A DNA stretch of 47,897 nt from Bradyrhizobium sp. CSA207 (GCF_029051685.1 NZ_JAACFT010000050.1:1-47897), one strand, 5' to 3'; counted from the stretch's first letter, positions 8,960 to 18,662 are shown. Translations and numbers: made by a program. The notes: generated by a model not told the origin, from the letters alone.

Positions 8960-10221
8960 TGCCAAACAAGAGGTGGCCAATTTGGCATCCATTCACGCAG
9001 CATGCTCTTGACAACGAGATGACCAAGGTTGTGCGTGGCGACGGTGCTTATCTCTACACTGCGGATGATCATCGAATCATAGATGCAATCTCATCCTGGT
9101 GGGTCGTCACTCACGGCCATTGCCATCCGCAGATCGTGAGCGCGATTCAGGAACAGGCCGGCAAGCTGAACCAAATCATTTTCGCCGGCTACACGCATGA
9201 TCCGGCTGAGGAGGTCGCTCAGCTCCTTTTGAAACTCGCACCCCGAGGCGTCGACCATGTGTTTTACTCGGATAGTGGCTCAGCCAGCGTAGAGGTCGCC
9301 TTGAAGATGGCACTCGGCTATTGGCACAATATAGGCGAACAGCGAACACGCATCGTTGTCATGCAGCACTCCTATCACGGCGACACGTTCGGCGCGATGT
9401 CAGTTGGTGCCCGCGGTGTCTTCAATGCGGCGTACAGACCCCTCCTGTTCGACGTGACCTCAATCCCGTTCCCTGCGAGCGGTCGTGAGCAGGCAACGCT
9501 TGATGCGCTTGAGTCAGCATGTCGGAACGAAAATCCCGCGGCCTTTATTGTCGAGCCTCTGGTGTTAGGGGCAGGCGGAATGCTGATGTACCCAGCTTGG
9601 GTGCTAAGAGAGATGAAGCGAATCTGCGAGGCATCCGACGTCCTGTTCATTGCCGATGAGGTCATGACGGGCTGGGGCCGCACCGGAACAATCTTCGCCT
9701 GTGAGCAGGCCAATGTCGTGCCAGATATAGCGTGCTATTCGAAGGGTCTCACGGGAGGGGCGCTGCCACTCGCCGTGACACTCTGCCGGGCAGAGATTTT
9801 CGATGCTCATTATTCAGAAGACCGTACGCGCACATTCTTTCACTCGAGTTCGTATACGGCAAATCCGGTCGCCTGTGCCGCCGCCAAGGCTAACCTGGAT
9901 CTGTGGAAAGACCAGGAATGTCACCGGCGCATCGCCGCGGTCGCAACCATGCAAGAGCAGGCAATTGAAGCACTCCGCGCCAATCCGCGCTTTGCAAACG
10001 TTCGCCGTTGCGGCACAATCACAGCACTCGATCTGAAGACGAGAGATACCGGCTATCTCGCAGGCGTCGGACCGAAGCTTCACGCCTTCTTTAAAGGCCG
10101 CAATCTCTTGCTGCGCCCACTCGGTAATACGATTTACGTGATGCCGCCGTATTGCGTAACAGCAGGAGACCTGGGCGAAATATATGCAGGCATCTGTGAC
10201 GCTGCCGATGCGCTGGCCTGA
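8956..10221 (+). CDS. bioA: Adenosylmethionine--8-amino-7-oxononanoate aminotransferase BioA
   Basis: BioA converts KAPA to 7,8-diaminopelargonate using SAM as amino donor. The 421-aa fold-type I aminotransferase begins MMPNKRWPIWHPFTQH; the WHPFTQ segment is a BioA signature. It has SSWWVVTHGHCHP, the PLP phosphate loop DSGSASVEVALK, D234 in FIADEVMTGWGRTG and the PLP lysine K263 in YSKGLTGG. I chose ATG 8956 because it overlaps the bioD stop (ATGA) and gives the family length; the same frame is open further upstream but only inside bioD. It is the last of the tightly packed bio genes. Rhizobial clusters often continue with bioZ, but that gene is absent here. Confidence 0.96.
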   Translation: MMPNKRWPIWHPFTQHALDNEMTKVVRGDGAYLYTADDHRIIDAISSWWVVTHGHCHPQIVSAIQEQAGKLNQIIFAGYTHDPAEEVAQLLLKLAPRGVDHVFYSDSGSASVEVALKMALGYWHNIGEQRTRIVVMQHSYHGDTFGAMSVGARGVFNAAYRPLLFDVTSIPFPASGREQATLDALESACRNENPAAFIVEPLVLGAGGMLMYPAWVLREMKRICEASDVLFIADEVMTGWGRTGTIFACEQANVVPDIACYSKGLTGGALPLAVTLCRAEIFDAHYSEDRTRTFFHSSSYTANPVACAAAKANLDLWKDQECHRRIAAVATMQEQAIEALRANPRFANVRRCGTITALDLKTRDTGYLAGVGPKLHAFFKGRNLLLRPLGNTIYVMPPYCVTAGDLGEIYAGICDAADALA

Positions 10222-11068
10222 AGATGCGCGCGGGAGCGCAAGATCTAGGATTCTGAGCTGTCGTCCGCTTCCCGAACGACTTTGAGAGAGCCTTCCCATA
10301 GACTGCCTACGAAATGGACGATTGTTGCCTCGCATCCTGCAATGTGGGTGCCGCCGGCCGGGCGGCCGCGGGCTTCGCCGCCGGTCCACAGTGTCACGGT
10401 GCGTTCGGTTTCAATCCGATCGCGTCATCGCGATTGGGTACCCGTTCATCGGTGTGGATGCCTGCGCGAATTCGGCACAAGGTGATGAAGCTATGCGTCC
10501 ATTGGTGGCGGCCTGTTGCTGAAGTTCCTCCGTCATTTCGACTAGAGGAGATTGCCTGGACGGCAGGTCTTATCAAGAGGCTACGGACGCGAAGATGGTG
10601 GACACGTCATCCGCATTCTGGAGTTTGCCGCAGCCGTGCGAGCGCTGGTGCATCTTTCCTATTTCCCTCGCCTGGATCCCGCTCGCTTCGGAATGTGCCT
10701 GCAGTCCGCCGAAACCGCGGCTTTGAGCGCCATAAGCCCATCAGCAGCGATACGAAATGGACATGCCGCCTTAAGTGGGCTTTGACACGTAGATCGGAGC
10801 CTCATAAGCACATCCACTGTCGCCGCTCGCGTGCATCGTCTCCAGGCCGCCGTTTTGACTCGCAGAATGTTTGGATGGTGAGTCCCAGAACCACCGCGCA
10901 GAGGAACATCTTGAAAGATTTTGTTTGCTGACCGCGCAATCATTGGAAACTTTGTGCTTTCCAACTTCTCAGTGACCCGCCTTTTCGGCCTTGCTATTGA
11001 CAGATACCTTTTGCTCTTCCAAGGGAAAGGCCATTTCCAGAGACATGCGGGGCCGGGTCAGATCGAAC
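10222..11068. other. 850-base gap between bioA and panB
   Basis: I looked for a remnant of bioZ (KAS III-like, usual neighbour of bioA in rhizobia) and saw none of its motifs in any frame. Frames of 60-200 codons on both strands are without recognisable features. The panB promoter probably lies at the right end. I see nothing else. Confidence 0.45.
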
Positions 11069-11941
11069 ATGAGCCACATTTCGCAGCTGTCAGTTGAACG
11101 CGTCACGATTCCAGTTCTGCAACGATGCAAGGAGGAAAGGCGCGCCATTGTCATGACCACGGCTTATGATGCGGTAACGGCACGTATCGCCGATCCTGTC
11201 GTCGACGTCATTCTTGTTGGCGATAGCGTCGGCAACGTATGCCTTGGGTTTGATGACACTTTACCGGTCAGCATGGCGATGATGAATCACCACCTGGAGG
11301 CGGTCGCGCGAACAAGGCCTCGCGCCATGCTCGTAGCTGACATGCCGTTTCTCAGCTTTCATCTCAGTCCCGACGACACGATACGCAACGCTGGAGGCTT
11401 CCTGCAGCGTGGCGCCGACGCCGTCAAGCTTGAGGGAGGGGGTAAGCGTGTCGAGATGATCCGAGCCTTGGTGAATTGCGAAATTCCCGTGATGGGCCAT
11501 CTTGGTCTCACGCCACAAAGCGTCAACGCGATGGGTGGCTTCAAGGTACAAGGTCGGAACGCGGACGATGCCCTACGTCTGCTTGACGATGCGCACCAGC
11601 TACAGCAGGCCGGATGCTTTGCTCTTGTCCTCGAAGGCATCCCGGCTGAGCTCGCTGCCCGAGCGACTGAATCTCTCACCATACCAACGATCGGGATCGG
11701 AGCGGGTCCAAGTTGCTCAGGCCAAGTTCTAGTGTTCCACGACGTGTTGGGGCTCGCAGGAAGCCATTATCCCAAATTCGTCCGTGTCTACGTAGAGGGC
11801 CGTCAGCTGCTGCAGGAGGGCCTCTCGCGCTGGGCAGCTGATGTCCGTAGCGGAGCATTCCCTGCGCCGCAGGAGTCATATCGGATTCCGGACGGCTTGC
11901 GCGAGTCGCTCGTAAACTGGACTCCTTCCAAGTCAAGCTAG
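11069..11941 (+). CDS. panB: 3-methyl-2-oxobutanoate hydroxymethyltransferase PanB
   Basis: PanB transfers a hydroxymethyl group from methylene-tetrahydrofolate to 2-oxoisovalerate, giving ketopantoate for pantothenate and coenzyme A. Conserved elements: TAYDAVTARIAD, the metal-binding D52 in LVGDSVGN, D91 in VADMPFLS, AVKLEGG, MGHLGLTPQSVN and IGIGAGPSCSGQVLVFHD. The 290-aa product is slightly longer than most PanB proteins, with extra residues at both ends. I chose ATG 11069 (MSHISQLSVERV); the frame is open upstream to 10991 but without similarity. panC is not present in the window, so the final condensation with beta-alanine must be encoded elsewhere. It is separated from bioA by a gene-free gap and may have its own promoter. 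Confidence 0.95.
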   Translation: MSHISQLSVERVTIPVLQRCKEERRAIVMTTAYDAVTARIADPVVDVILVGDSVGNVCLGFDDTLPVSMAMMNHHLEAVARTRPRAMLVADMPFLSFHLSPDDTIRNAGGFLQRGADAVKLEGGGKRVEMIRALVNCEIPVMGHLGLTPQSVNAMGGFKVQGRNADDALRLLDDAHQLQQAGCFALVLEGIPAELAARATESLTIPTIGIGAGPSCSGQVLVFHDVLGLAGSHYPKFVRVYVEGRQLLQEGLSRWAADVRSGAFPAPQESYRIPDGLRESLVNWTPSKSS

Positions 11942-12925
11942 TGCAAGGTTCAACATGAAAACTAGCAAGTACGATCGGGGAACTGCGCGGCGCTCTTGCA
12001 GAGGAGCGCAAGTCGGATAGCGAGATAGCGAGGCGTGGCGCGACGATAGGATGCGCGGACGAGCGTCATCTAGCCCTGGCCGAAAGCGAGCTCGACGCAC
12101 CCGTCGTGAGCGCCTTCCTCGACCCGCCCCAGTTGAGACCAAATGACGATCTTGGCAGATAGGCCCGTGACTTCCCAAACGATGCGAAGCCGTGCCGCGA
12201 AGTGGGTCGGTATCGTCTCTGCGCCAGATCCCAGGAGACTTGTCCGGCTTAATTTGAGACCTCGTCGAACCGACGAACTCGCCCAAGCCTCTGCACGCTT
12301 GCATTTTCGCGGCGTTGCGAAGTACGTGTGCAAGCTGTTTGAGATCGTGCCGCCCATTGTCGCATGCACCGGACAAAAGGGTTCAACAACGCGCGGTCGT
12401 GCGCCGCATGGTCGTGAATCTAAATCTTCCGATCGAGATCATCACCGTTTTGAGACGGTGAGAAGCCGACAGGCTCGCGATGAGCAATCGGACCGCCATC
12501 TCATCGAACAAGAACGGTTGGTTGCCGAGGGCCTTTTGCTTCGGGCAGCTGCGGGCCGAGACGGAGATTCGAACGACTGGGACGTCTCGGGTTCAGTGCG
12601 GCACTCGAAGAACCATCTCGCCGAGTGTGATTGGATTAGGTTCGATCGCCAGATCTAGGTCGAAAACCGGCGGCTAGACGACTGGTACAGCGAAGCTAAT
12701 CTCACGACACTCGATCGTATTTGGATGGATGGCAATGGGCTGAGTTCGCCGGTGCCATACAAACCCTGAGCAATACACGCTTCGATGGGGTTGCTCTTAT
12801 GCCGATCACCGGCTCGACCGGCGGCACGCAATCGCCGCCGGATCTGGGTTCGAACGCTATTCCAGCGCCGTCACAAGTCGATGCTATCGGCACCCTGCCG
12901 TACTCAAACGATCAAATGCATACAG
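11942..12925. other. Stretch without a convincing gene
   Basis: Frames on both strands (for example + 12143-12658 and - 12070-12369) are open for 100-170 codons but show no motif or ribosome binding site. Fragments such as LDDWYSEANLTTLDRIWMDG (+, about 12675-12735) read protein-like and may be remains of a gene; I cannot name it. Confidence 0.35.
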
Positions 12926-13913
12926 CTAGTTCATTGCAGGTTTGGCTTGCGGGAGACCTGAGCGTGGTGGCATTCCAAGGACGAGCTGAGACAGATATGG
13001 AACGCCGCGAACAATCGAACGGATCGTTAGGGCGATCGCAATGATCGCGGCCCCGAGCATACCCGCGATGATCAACCGGGTCGTGAGATCCCAGAGTACT
13101 CCGAACTGTATGAAATCCATGAGACGGAACACGGTACCCTGGACCAGGTAGAGCAGTAGTGTGGTCTGGCCCAACTCCACAGCGATAAAGCGGGCCATTC
13201 GATTTGAATGGCCAAAGCTCCAGCATTGCAGCAGGAGTTCGACAGCGATTGCTGACGCAGCTGCAGAGCCAACAAACATGAGAAGCACGTCTTTAGTCGA
13301 CCGAAAATCGTGAATTAGCGCAAGATTATTGTAGACATAGGTGTTCTTGCCCCAAGCTAGAAAGCATACGCAAGTCACTATCGAGAGAAATAAAATCAGG
13401 AGCGGCTTGTGATGTTGCAATGTACTCGTCCATCGTTCTCTCGATTGAGCAAGCAAGAAGCCGAAGCAGAAGAACGGGTAAGTGAATCTGATCAGGGGTG
13501 ATATGGAGAATGTCAGAGGCGCGAGTGCGACCAGTATGGCTGAGCCAGTTATGACCCACGATCGGCAGTTGAGCCCGGTAGAAATCTTGATGAGAAGGTA
13601 GGAAACAAACGTGGCCCAGATGAACCAGTATGTGCCAGCGAGATCGTCTAAAAATTCCAAAAGTCCGCTCGTTAGGGTGGTCGCGCGCCACAATGCCGCT
13701 AACTTAGCTGTCTCCATTATCGCCCACCAAAACAGCATCGGCAGCAAGAGCTGCTTCGCGCGGTCGCTGGTTGCTCGAGTGAACGACTTTTGCAGCAGCG
13801 ATCGAGAAGAAAGATATCCGCTTATCGCCATAAAGAGTGGCATGTGAAACATATAGATCGATTTGTAGTACGGCGAATACCAAAACCCGTCGTCTCGGTA
13901 GATGATATACTGG

Positions 13914-13921
13914 ATCAGGTG
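13914..13921. repeat. Target-site duplication, left copy
   Basis: ATCAGGTG here is repeated exactly at 15346-15353 on the far side of the IS256-family element. An 8-bp duplication is typical of the family. Because the pair is still identical, the insertion is probably recent. Confidence 0.9.
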
Positions 13922-15345
13922 GGTCGTGTCCCCAGTGATGGTGTAGCTCGGTAGAGCAAAGCCGCCCGCACGCGCGCCCACAGATAGCGCCGTAGCGGGC
14001 GGGCGGCTTTGCGGTGGTCACCGGCGGTTCTCCGGTAGGATCGGGTTGCGACACGCCAACGCAACCGAGGAACCACCGATGACCGACGATATGATGAACC
14101 TGCGCACGCTTGTGGAGAAGACCCCCGATGCGGATCTGCTGCGCGAGATGATCGGCTTTGCCGCCCAGCGGCTGATGGAGCTGGAAGTCGAAAGCCAGAC
14201 TGGAGCAGCTTACGGCGAGAAGACCCCCGAGCGTCTGGCCCAGCGCAACGGCTACCGCGACCGGACCTGGGAGACCCGCGCCGGCACGGTCGAACTTCGC
14301 ATCCCCAAGCTGCGCAAGGGCTCCTACTTCCCGGGCTTTTTGGAGCCGCGCCGCATGGCCGAGAAGGCGCTCACCGCCGTGGTGCAGGAGGCTTACGTGC
14401 AGGGCGTCTCGACCCGCTCGGTGGACGATCTGGTGCAGGCGATGGGCATGAGCGGCATCTCCAAGAGCCAGGTCTCGCGGTTGTGCGCCGAGATCGACGA
14501 CAAGGTGAAGGCGTTCCTTGCCCGTCCGATCGAGGGCGACTGGCCGTATCTGTGGATCGACGCCACCTATGTGAAGGTGCGCCAGAACGGCCGCATCGTG
14601 TCGGTCGCGGTGATTGTCGCGGTCGGCGTCAACAGTGATGGCCGGCGTGAAGTTCTCGGCATGGATATTGGTCCTTCCGAAGCCGAGACGTTCTGGACGG
14701 CCTTCCTGCGCAAGCTCGCCCGCCGCGGCCTGCGCGGTGTCAAACTCGTGGTGTCCGACGCCCACGAAGGCATCAAGGCCACCGTGGCCAAGGTGCTCAA
14801 CGCCAGCTGGCAGCGTTGCCGCGTTCACTTCATGCGCAATGCGCTGGCGCATGCCGGCAAGAGCGGCCGGCGCGTCGTCTCCGCCTTCATCGCCACCGCG
14901 TTTGCCCAGGACGATGCCGAGGCCGCGCGAACGCAGTGGCGGAAGGTCGCCGACCAGCTCCGCCCCAAGCTGCCGAAGCTTGCCGGCTTCCTCGACGAGG
15001 CCGAGACCGACGTGCTTGCCTACATGACCTTCCCGCCGCAGCATCGGACCAAGCTGCACTCCACCAATCCGATTGAACGCCTCAACGGCGAGATCAAGCG
15101 GCGCACCGAAGTGGTCGGCATCTTCCCCAACGAGGACGCCATCGTCCGCCTCATCGGAGCGATCCTGCTCGAACAGAACGATGAGTGGGCGGTCCAGCGC
15201 GCCCGCTACATGACGCTGGAAACCATCGCGCCGTTGAGCGATGATCCAACCGTCAGCCTTCCGGCTATCGCCAGCTGATCTGCCCGGCTCTTGCCGGTGA
15301 ACGCGGTGACCCACCGCCAGTTACACCACGCCCGGGGACACGATC
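13922..15345 (+). mobile_element. Complete IS256-family insertion sequence, 1424 bp
   Basis: The ends read GGTCGTGTCCCC (left) and, inward on the other strand, GATCGTGTCCCC (right); the similarity continues imperfectly for about 30 bases (GTGATGGTGTAGCT against GGCGTGGTGTAACT). Identical 8-bp direct repeats ATCAGGTG flank the element. It carries one intact transposase and looks capable of movement. Its codon use is visibly richer in G and C at third positions than that of the surrounding island genes, which suggests recent arrival from the core genome or another replicon. Confidence 0.93.
14079..15278 (+). CDS. IS256-family transposase
   Basis: The 399-aa DDE transposase (mutator-type) starts at ATG 14079 (MTDDMMNLRTLVEKTPDADL); an upstream TTG in frame is less likely. 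Candidate catalytic residues are D161 (LWIDATYVK), D227 (VVSDAHEG) and a Glu in NPIERLNGEIKRR (E333 or E338). The motif RNGYRDRTWETRAGTVELRI, typical of this family, is at about residues 56-75. Length and motifs are complete, with no frameshift, so it is probably active. It lies alone between the element's terminal repeats. Confidence 0.95.
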   Translation: MTDDMMNLRTLVEKTPDADLLREMIGFAAQRLMELEVESQTGAAYGEKTPERLAQRNGYRDRTWETRAGTVELRIPKLRKGSYFPGFLEPRRMAEKALTAVVQEAYVQGVSTRSVDDLVQAMGMSGISKSQVSRLCAEIDDKVKAFLARPIEGDWPYLWIDATYVKVRQNGRIVSVAVIVAVGVNSDGRREVLGMDIGPSEAETFWTAFLRKLARRGLRGVKLVVSDAHEGIKATVAKVLNASWQRCRVHFMRNALAHAGKSGRRVVSAFIATAFAQDDAEAARTQWRKVADQLRPKLPKLAGFLDEAETDVLAYMTFPPQHRTKLHSTNPIERLNGEIKRRTEVVGIFPNEDAIVRLIGAILLEQNDEWAVQRARYMTLETIAPLSDDPTVSLPAIAS

Positions 15346-15353
15346 ATCAGGTG
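15346..15353. repeat. Target-site duplication, right copy
   Basis: Second copy of ATCAGGTG. It belongs to the interrupted acyltransferase reading frame (CAC CTG AT on the - strand, encoding His-Leu-Ile with the next base). Confidence 0.9.
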
Positions 15354-15479
15354 CCCAACAATCACCAAAACAATGAGTGCACCTTTCGCGAAATCTAAAC
15401 TTAGATCTCGATCGTTTGCCTCTGTCGTGCGTGAACTGGTGACGATCGTTCCAGTCACGGGTATCAATGTATCAAACAT

Positions 15480-16399
15480 CTAGATATCTGTTGTTGACGA
15501 GCCGGCGGCCCATTGTCCGCTTCTTCTGCCTCATTTTTGATCCAAACGAAAGGTGATGGCGGGGGTTTTTTGAAAGGGAGCTAGGCCTTCCAGGAACTAG
15601 CTGTGGGCCGAGCGTCTCTGAATGCCTCGGGGAACAACTTTGTGGCAAAGAAGATATCTAATTTGAGACACGGTTGTAGCAGCACGGGCACGGCATACTA
15701 CTTGCAGACGCGTTTGTGGGAGGAAGACTGTCACGCTCAGTCTCCCACTCGGCCCGACGCATCTCAGACCCGGCAGATGCGTCGGGCTTCCTCGGTTGGC
15801 CCAGCATAGTTGAGATTTCGTTTGTCAGCTTCGCTTGACGCCGAGGTGCTCACGCCAATAGGGGCTTCTGATAGCTGAAACTCGAGCGCGCCAACATTGG
15901 GGTTACGGCAGCGTGCTACCCGCGCACGCCGATAGCGGTGCTCTGCAGTTCTGGAGCAAAAGCCGAGGACCGACCTTTCTGCTTGAGACGCTTGTTCGGT
16001 TTCGTGTAACGAACGCCGTCAACCGCGCGTGCCTTGACGACTTTCGTCGCCCCATCTCTTAGCGAAGCTCGTGGCTTGGTGTGCATCCGCGAAGGCCTTA
16101 GTTGGATCGTACTCGCAGGATGACTGATAGCGAATCAGCTCGACCAGAGTCGCTCGCGATTGCGAGGTTCTATGGTCAAAGGTGCTGCTCGCACTCAGTG
16201 TTGTGGACCAAGGAGGACAGCAGGCGTTCTTCGCGCATCGGCCGACTCGGCGGATCACAGACAGCATTGGCGTTCAGGCGTCAGCTCCATGATCATGGCT
16301 TCAAAACTCCTGAACGTTTCGGCGGCAAGCGAGGACTCGCGCCAGTGACTTGTGCGGCGATGCTGTCGCTAGCCACAGTTTCTCTTGTGTGCCTACAAA
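15480..16399. other. Gene-poor stretch between acyltransferase and EctB-like gene
   Basis: No gene can be supported. A strong palindrome lies at 15753-15786 (separate entry). On the - strand around 15920-16015 a frame ends GVRYTKPNKRLKQKGRSS, which could be the tail of a lost protein. Other frames look random. Confidence 0.4.
15753..15786. repeat. Palindromic hairpin element, copy 1
   Basis: CCCGACGCATCT (15753-15764) pairs perfectly over 12 bp with AGATGCGTCGGG (15775-15786), with a 10-base loop. It is followed by CTTCCTC, so it could act as a terminator, but no coding region is clearly served. A closely related hairpin lies at 20894-20928, with the same outer stem sequence and a different loop, which suggests a dispersed palindromic repeat. 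Confidence 0.6.
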
Positions 16400-17689
16400 T
16401 TAGCTTCCTCGCGCTGAATTCAACGTTTCGGTCAATGACTCCTCGAATATATCTAGGCCTTGTCCCAACGTTTCTTGGTCGATCGTAAGTGCGGGCAAGA
16501 ACTTCACAACCTGATCCGTCGGTCCGCATCGCTCGATTATCAATCCCTTCTCAAACGCTTTATGTGACGTCGCCTCTGCGATCTCGGTCGTCTTGCAATC
16601 GAAGCCGCATACCATGCCCCGTCCACGAACAGCAAACTTGTTTCCGTGCTGATGCGCGATAGCATCGAGACGACGCCGCATAAATGCGCCCAAGCGTTGG
16701 ACCTGTTGCGAGAACGTCTGGTTACGCCAATACAGAGTCAAAGCCGCTTTGCCAGAAACGAGTGCAAGGTTGTTTCCTCGAAACGTTCCCGTGTGCTCGC
16801 CTGGTTCCCATGCGTCGATCGCTTCTTTGATCAAGAGCATCGACAACGGCAAGCCGTACCCACTCAGCGATTTCGACATCACAACAATGTCTGGCGACAA
16901 GGCAGCGAACTCGAAACTGAAGAACTCGCCTGTACGACCACAGCCCATCTGAATATCGTCAACTATGAAAATAGCTCCGACCTCTTTTGCCAAAGCCTGA
17001 ATTGACTGCAACCATTCCTTACCGGCGACGTTAATGCCTCCCTCTCCTTGCACGGTTTCGACCAGAATGGCGGCGGGAAGGTCAATACCACTGCTCTCGT
17101 CCATTAATACCTTTCGCAGGTAATCCGCCGGACTGTCAGCGGAGCCAAGATACCCATCATACGGCATGAAAGTTGTGCCGGATAAGGGAATGCTGCTGGC
17201 CTTGCGGTAAAAGCGGTTACCGCTCGCAGCTATGGCTCCCAGGCTTTGGCCGTGATATCCATTCGTGAAAGAAATGACGTTGTGACGCCCTGTGACCTTA
17301 CGCGAGAGCTTTAGAGCTGCTTCAACAGCGTTAGCTCCAGTAGGCCCCGTAAATTGAAAGCGGTAGGAAAGATTCCGTTCACGAAGGATGACAGAGCTAA
17401 AGGTCTCCATGAATTCGACCTTTGCTGGAGTGGCCATGTCCAAGCCGTGGACGACGCCGTCTGACTCCAGATACTCGCTGATTGCCGCTTTGATCTCCTG
17501 ATTGTTGTGGCCATAGTTTAGCGCTCCAGCACCGGACAAAAAGTCAATGACCTTTCGGTCACCCTCCGCGAACATAATCGAGCCGCGCGCCCTACTGAAG
17601 ACAGCAGGAAAGGAACGTGAATACGAGCGCACATTGGACTCTAGCGTTTCGACTGTCTTCATGCTGCGCGGCCCGTGTACTCCAACCAT
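16400..17689 (-). CDS. EctB-like diaminobutyrate--2-oxoglutarate aminotransferase
   Basis: This 429-aa class III PLP aminotransferase matches EctB closely: LESNVRSYSRSFPAVFSRARG, FLSGAGALNYGHNN, the PLP phosphate loop GPTGANAVEAALKLSRKVTG, FTNGYHGQSLGA, VDDIQMGCGRTG with D244/D245 and the PLP lysine K273 in VMSKSLSGYGLPLS. Such enzymes interconvert 2,4-diaminobutyrate and aspartate semialdehyde with glutamate/2-oxoglutarate. Start at ATG 17689 has GAGGAG eight bases upstream; an internal ATG at 17662 gives the usual EctB start. No ectA or ectC is adjacent, so ectoine synthesis is unlikely. Possible roles are DABA supply for a secondary metabolite or breakdown of host DABA; the sequence does not decide. 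It stands alone. Confidence 0.88.
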   Translation of the reverse strand: MVGVHGPRSMKTVETLESNVRSYSRSFPAVFSRARGSIMFAEGDRKVIDFLSGAGALNYGHNNQEIKAAISEYLESDGVVHGLDMATPAKVEFMETFSSVILRERNLSYRFQFTGPTGANAVEAALKLSRKVTGRHNVISFTNGYHGQSLGAIAASGNRFYRKASSIPLSGTTFMPYDGYLGSADSPADYLRKVLMDESSGIDLPAAILVETVQGEGGINVAGKEWLQSIQALAKEVGAIFIVDDIQMGCGRTGEFFSFEFAALSPDIVVMSKSLSGYGLPLSMLLIKEAIDAWEPGEHTGTFRGNNLALVSGKAALTLYWRNQTFSQQVQRLGAFMRRRLDAIAHQHGNKFAVRGRGMVCGFDCKTTEIAEATSHKAFEKGLIIERCGPTDQVVKFLPALTIDQETLGQGLDIFEESLTETLNSARGS

Positions 17690-18662
17690 GTTGTCGTCTC
17701 CTCGACAAGAAAATCTACCCGACGAACGTGCGCGCGGCCAACATCGTACAAGAGAGGCAAGCGGTGAACGCGCGGCTCCGCGCCTCTCGACGTCCTTTGG
17801 ATTGCGCGTAGCGCGTCTGAAAAACAGCTCCAGCGATTTACCTGAGAACCGTGCGGAACAAAGCTACTATGTCTAGTAGTGTCGTCCACATCCAGCGAAC
17901 GCCACTGGCTAAAGTCGTCTTTCGCGGACAGGCTTGATTGGCCGCGCGAAGAATTTGCACATGCTGCGCGGTTAGCTTGCGTTAGGACAAATTCTGTAAA
18001 GGAGAAAGAATGGAATAACTTTCATCGTGACCCAAAAGGGTCCGATGCGCTCCCGTCGGTAGCAAAGGCATGGCTTGAGATCGCATCCGACCAGCGGCAT
18101 TAGTGTCGCCGCTGCAACGGATGCGTAAGTTTCGGGTGCTTCGGCCCGAAGGATGCCGAGATCGGACGCACGAATCTCGCGGTGCAAACTGTGGATCGTT
18201 CGGAAGTCCAACATGGCCTGCAGCCTTTTGTGAATGCAGCGATCGTCTTGAAAGGCTACGTGATTTCGCTGTGATCGGCGCGTCATCCTCCACAGACTCC
18301 GGCGCCGGACTTTCTCTGGAGCACTCGCAGAAGCGTCGGGTGAACCCTTTTTGGCGAGGTCCTGCCTGGCAAGCCGCTGCCGCGGTACTTTCGACCTAGG
18401 CTCATCGTCGTAGGTGCGCACCTTCGTTAGGGCGAGGAGGGCCTCGCCTCGTCTGACTACGCGATCATACCAGAGGCGTTTTTGTCAGGAGCCCCCACGC
18501 TGCGAGTGCTTCGATGAGCTGCCGAAAGCACAACAACAGCGACAGGAATGCGGCAAGGTGGAAAGGCGCGCCGCACCACGAGGTAAGCACTGGCAGCGGC
18601 ACATTGATCGATATCGTAAGCGCCGCGCGGACGCGGTGTGGTCGAGACTGCTTCCCCATCTT
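17690..18662. other. Gene-free stretch
   Basis: Several 60-150-codon frames overlap on both strands without motifs or ribosome binding sites. The promoter of the EctB-like gene should be in the left part. A TTG-N8-CAA sequence (17977-17990) resembles half of a FixK/FNR box but is too poor to call. Nothing else is visible. Confidence 0.45.

Larger units (their letters stand above)
12926..15479 (-). pseudogene. Acyltransferase-3 family membrane protein split by an IS256 element
   Basis: The gene is in two parts: the 5' part 15479-15346 and the 3' part 13921-12926, separated by the IS at 13922-15345. Removing the IS and one 8-bp duplication gives one in-frame 373-aa protein starting MFDTLIPVTGTIVTSS. 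The junction reads VLVIVGHLIQYIIYRDDGFW, rejoining the conserved acyltransferase-3 His (H43) with YMFHMPLFMAISGYL. About ten hydrophobic segments follow. Acyltransferase-3 enzymes O-acylate sugars; the rhizobial NolL and NodX that acetylate Nod factors belong here, so a Nod-factor or surface-polysaccharide role is possible but not shown. No nod box was found upstream of 15479. The IS removes the N-terminal catalytic His from the downstream part, so the gene is almost certainly inactive. Confidence 0.85.

Noticed and set aside
10222..11068. Possible bioZ between bioA and panB
   Set aside because: No KAS III motif (active-site Cys region, GN-type loop) in any frame.
13704..15314. A 536-codon open frame on the - strand across the IS256 element and into the acyltransferase
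   Set aside because: It is antisense to the intact IS256 transposase and results from the G+C-rich third positions; no motif of its own.
15530..15570. Possible nod box upstream of the acyltransferase (ATCCAAACGAAAGG)
   Set aside because: Wrong orientation for the gene and no left half; too short to call.
17977..17990. FixK/FNR-like TTG-N8-CAA site
   Set aside because: Inner positions do not match TTGAT-N4-ATCAA and no gene starts in a suitable position.
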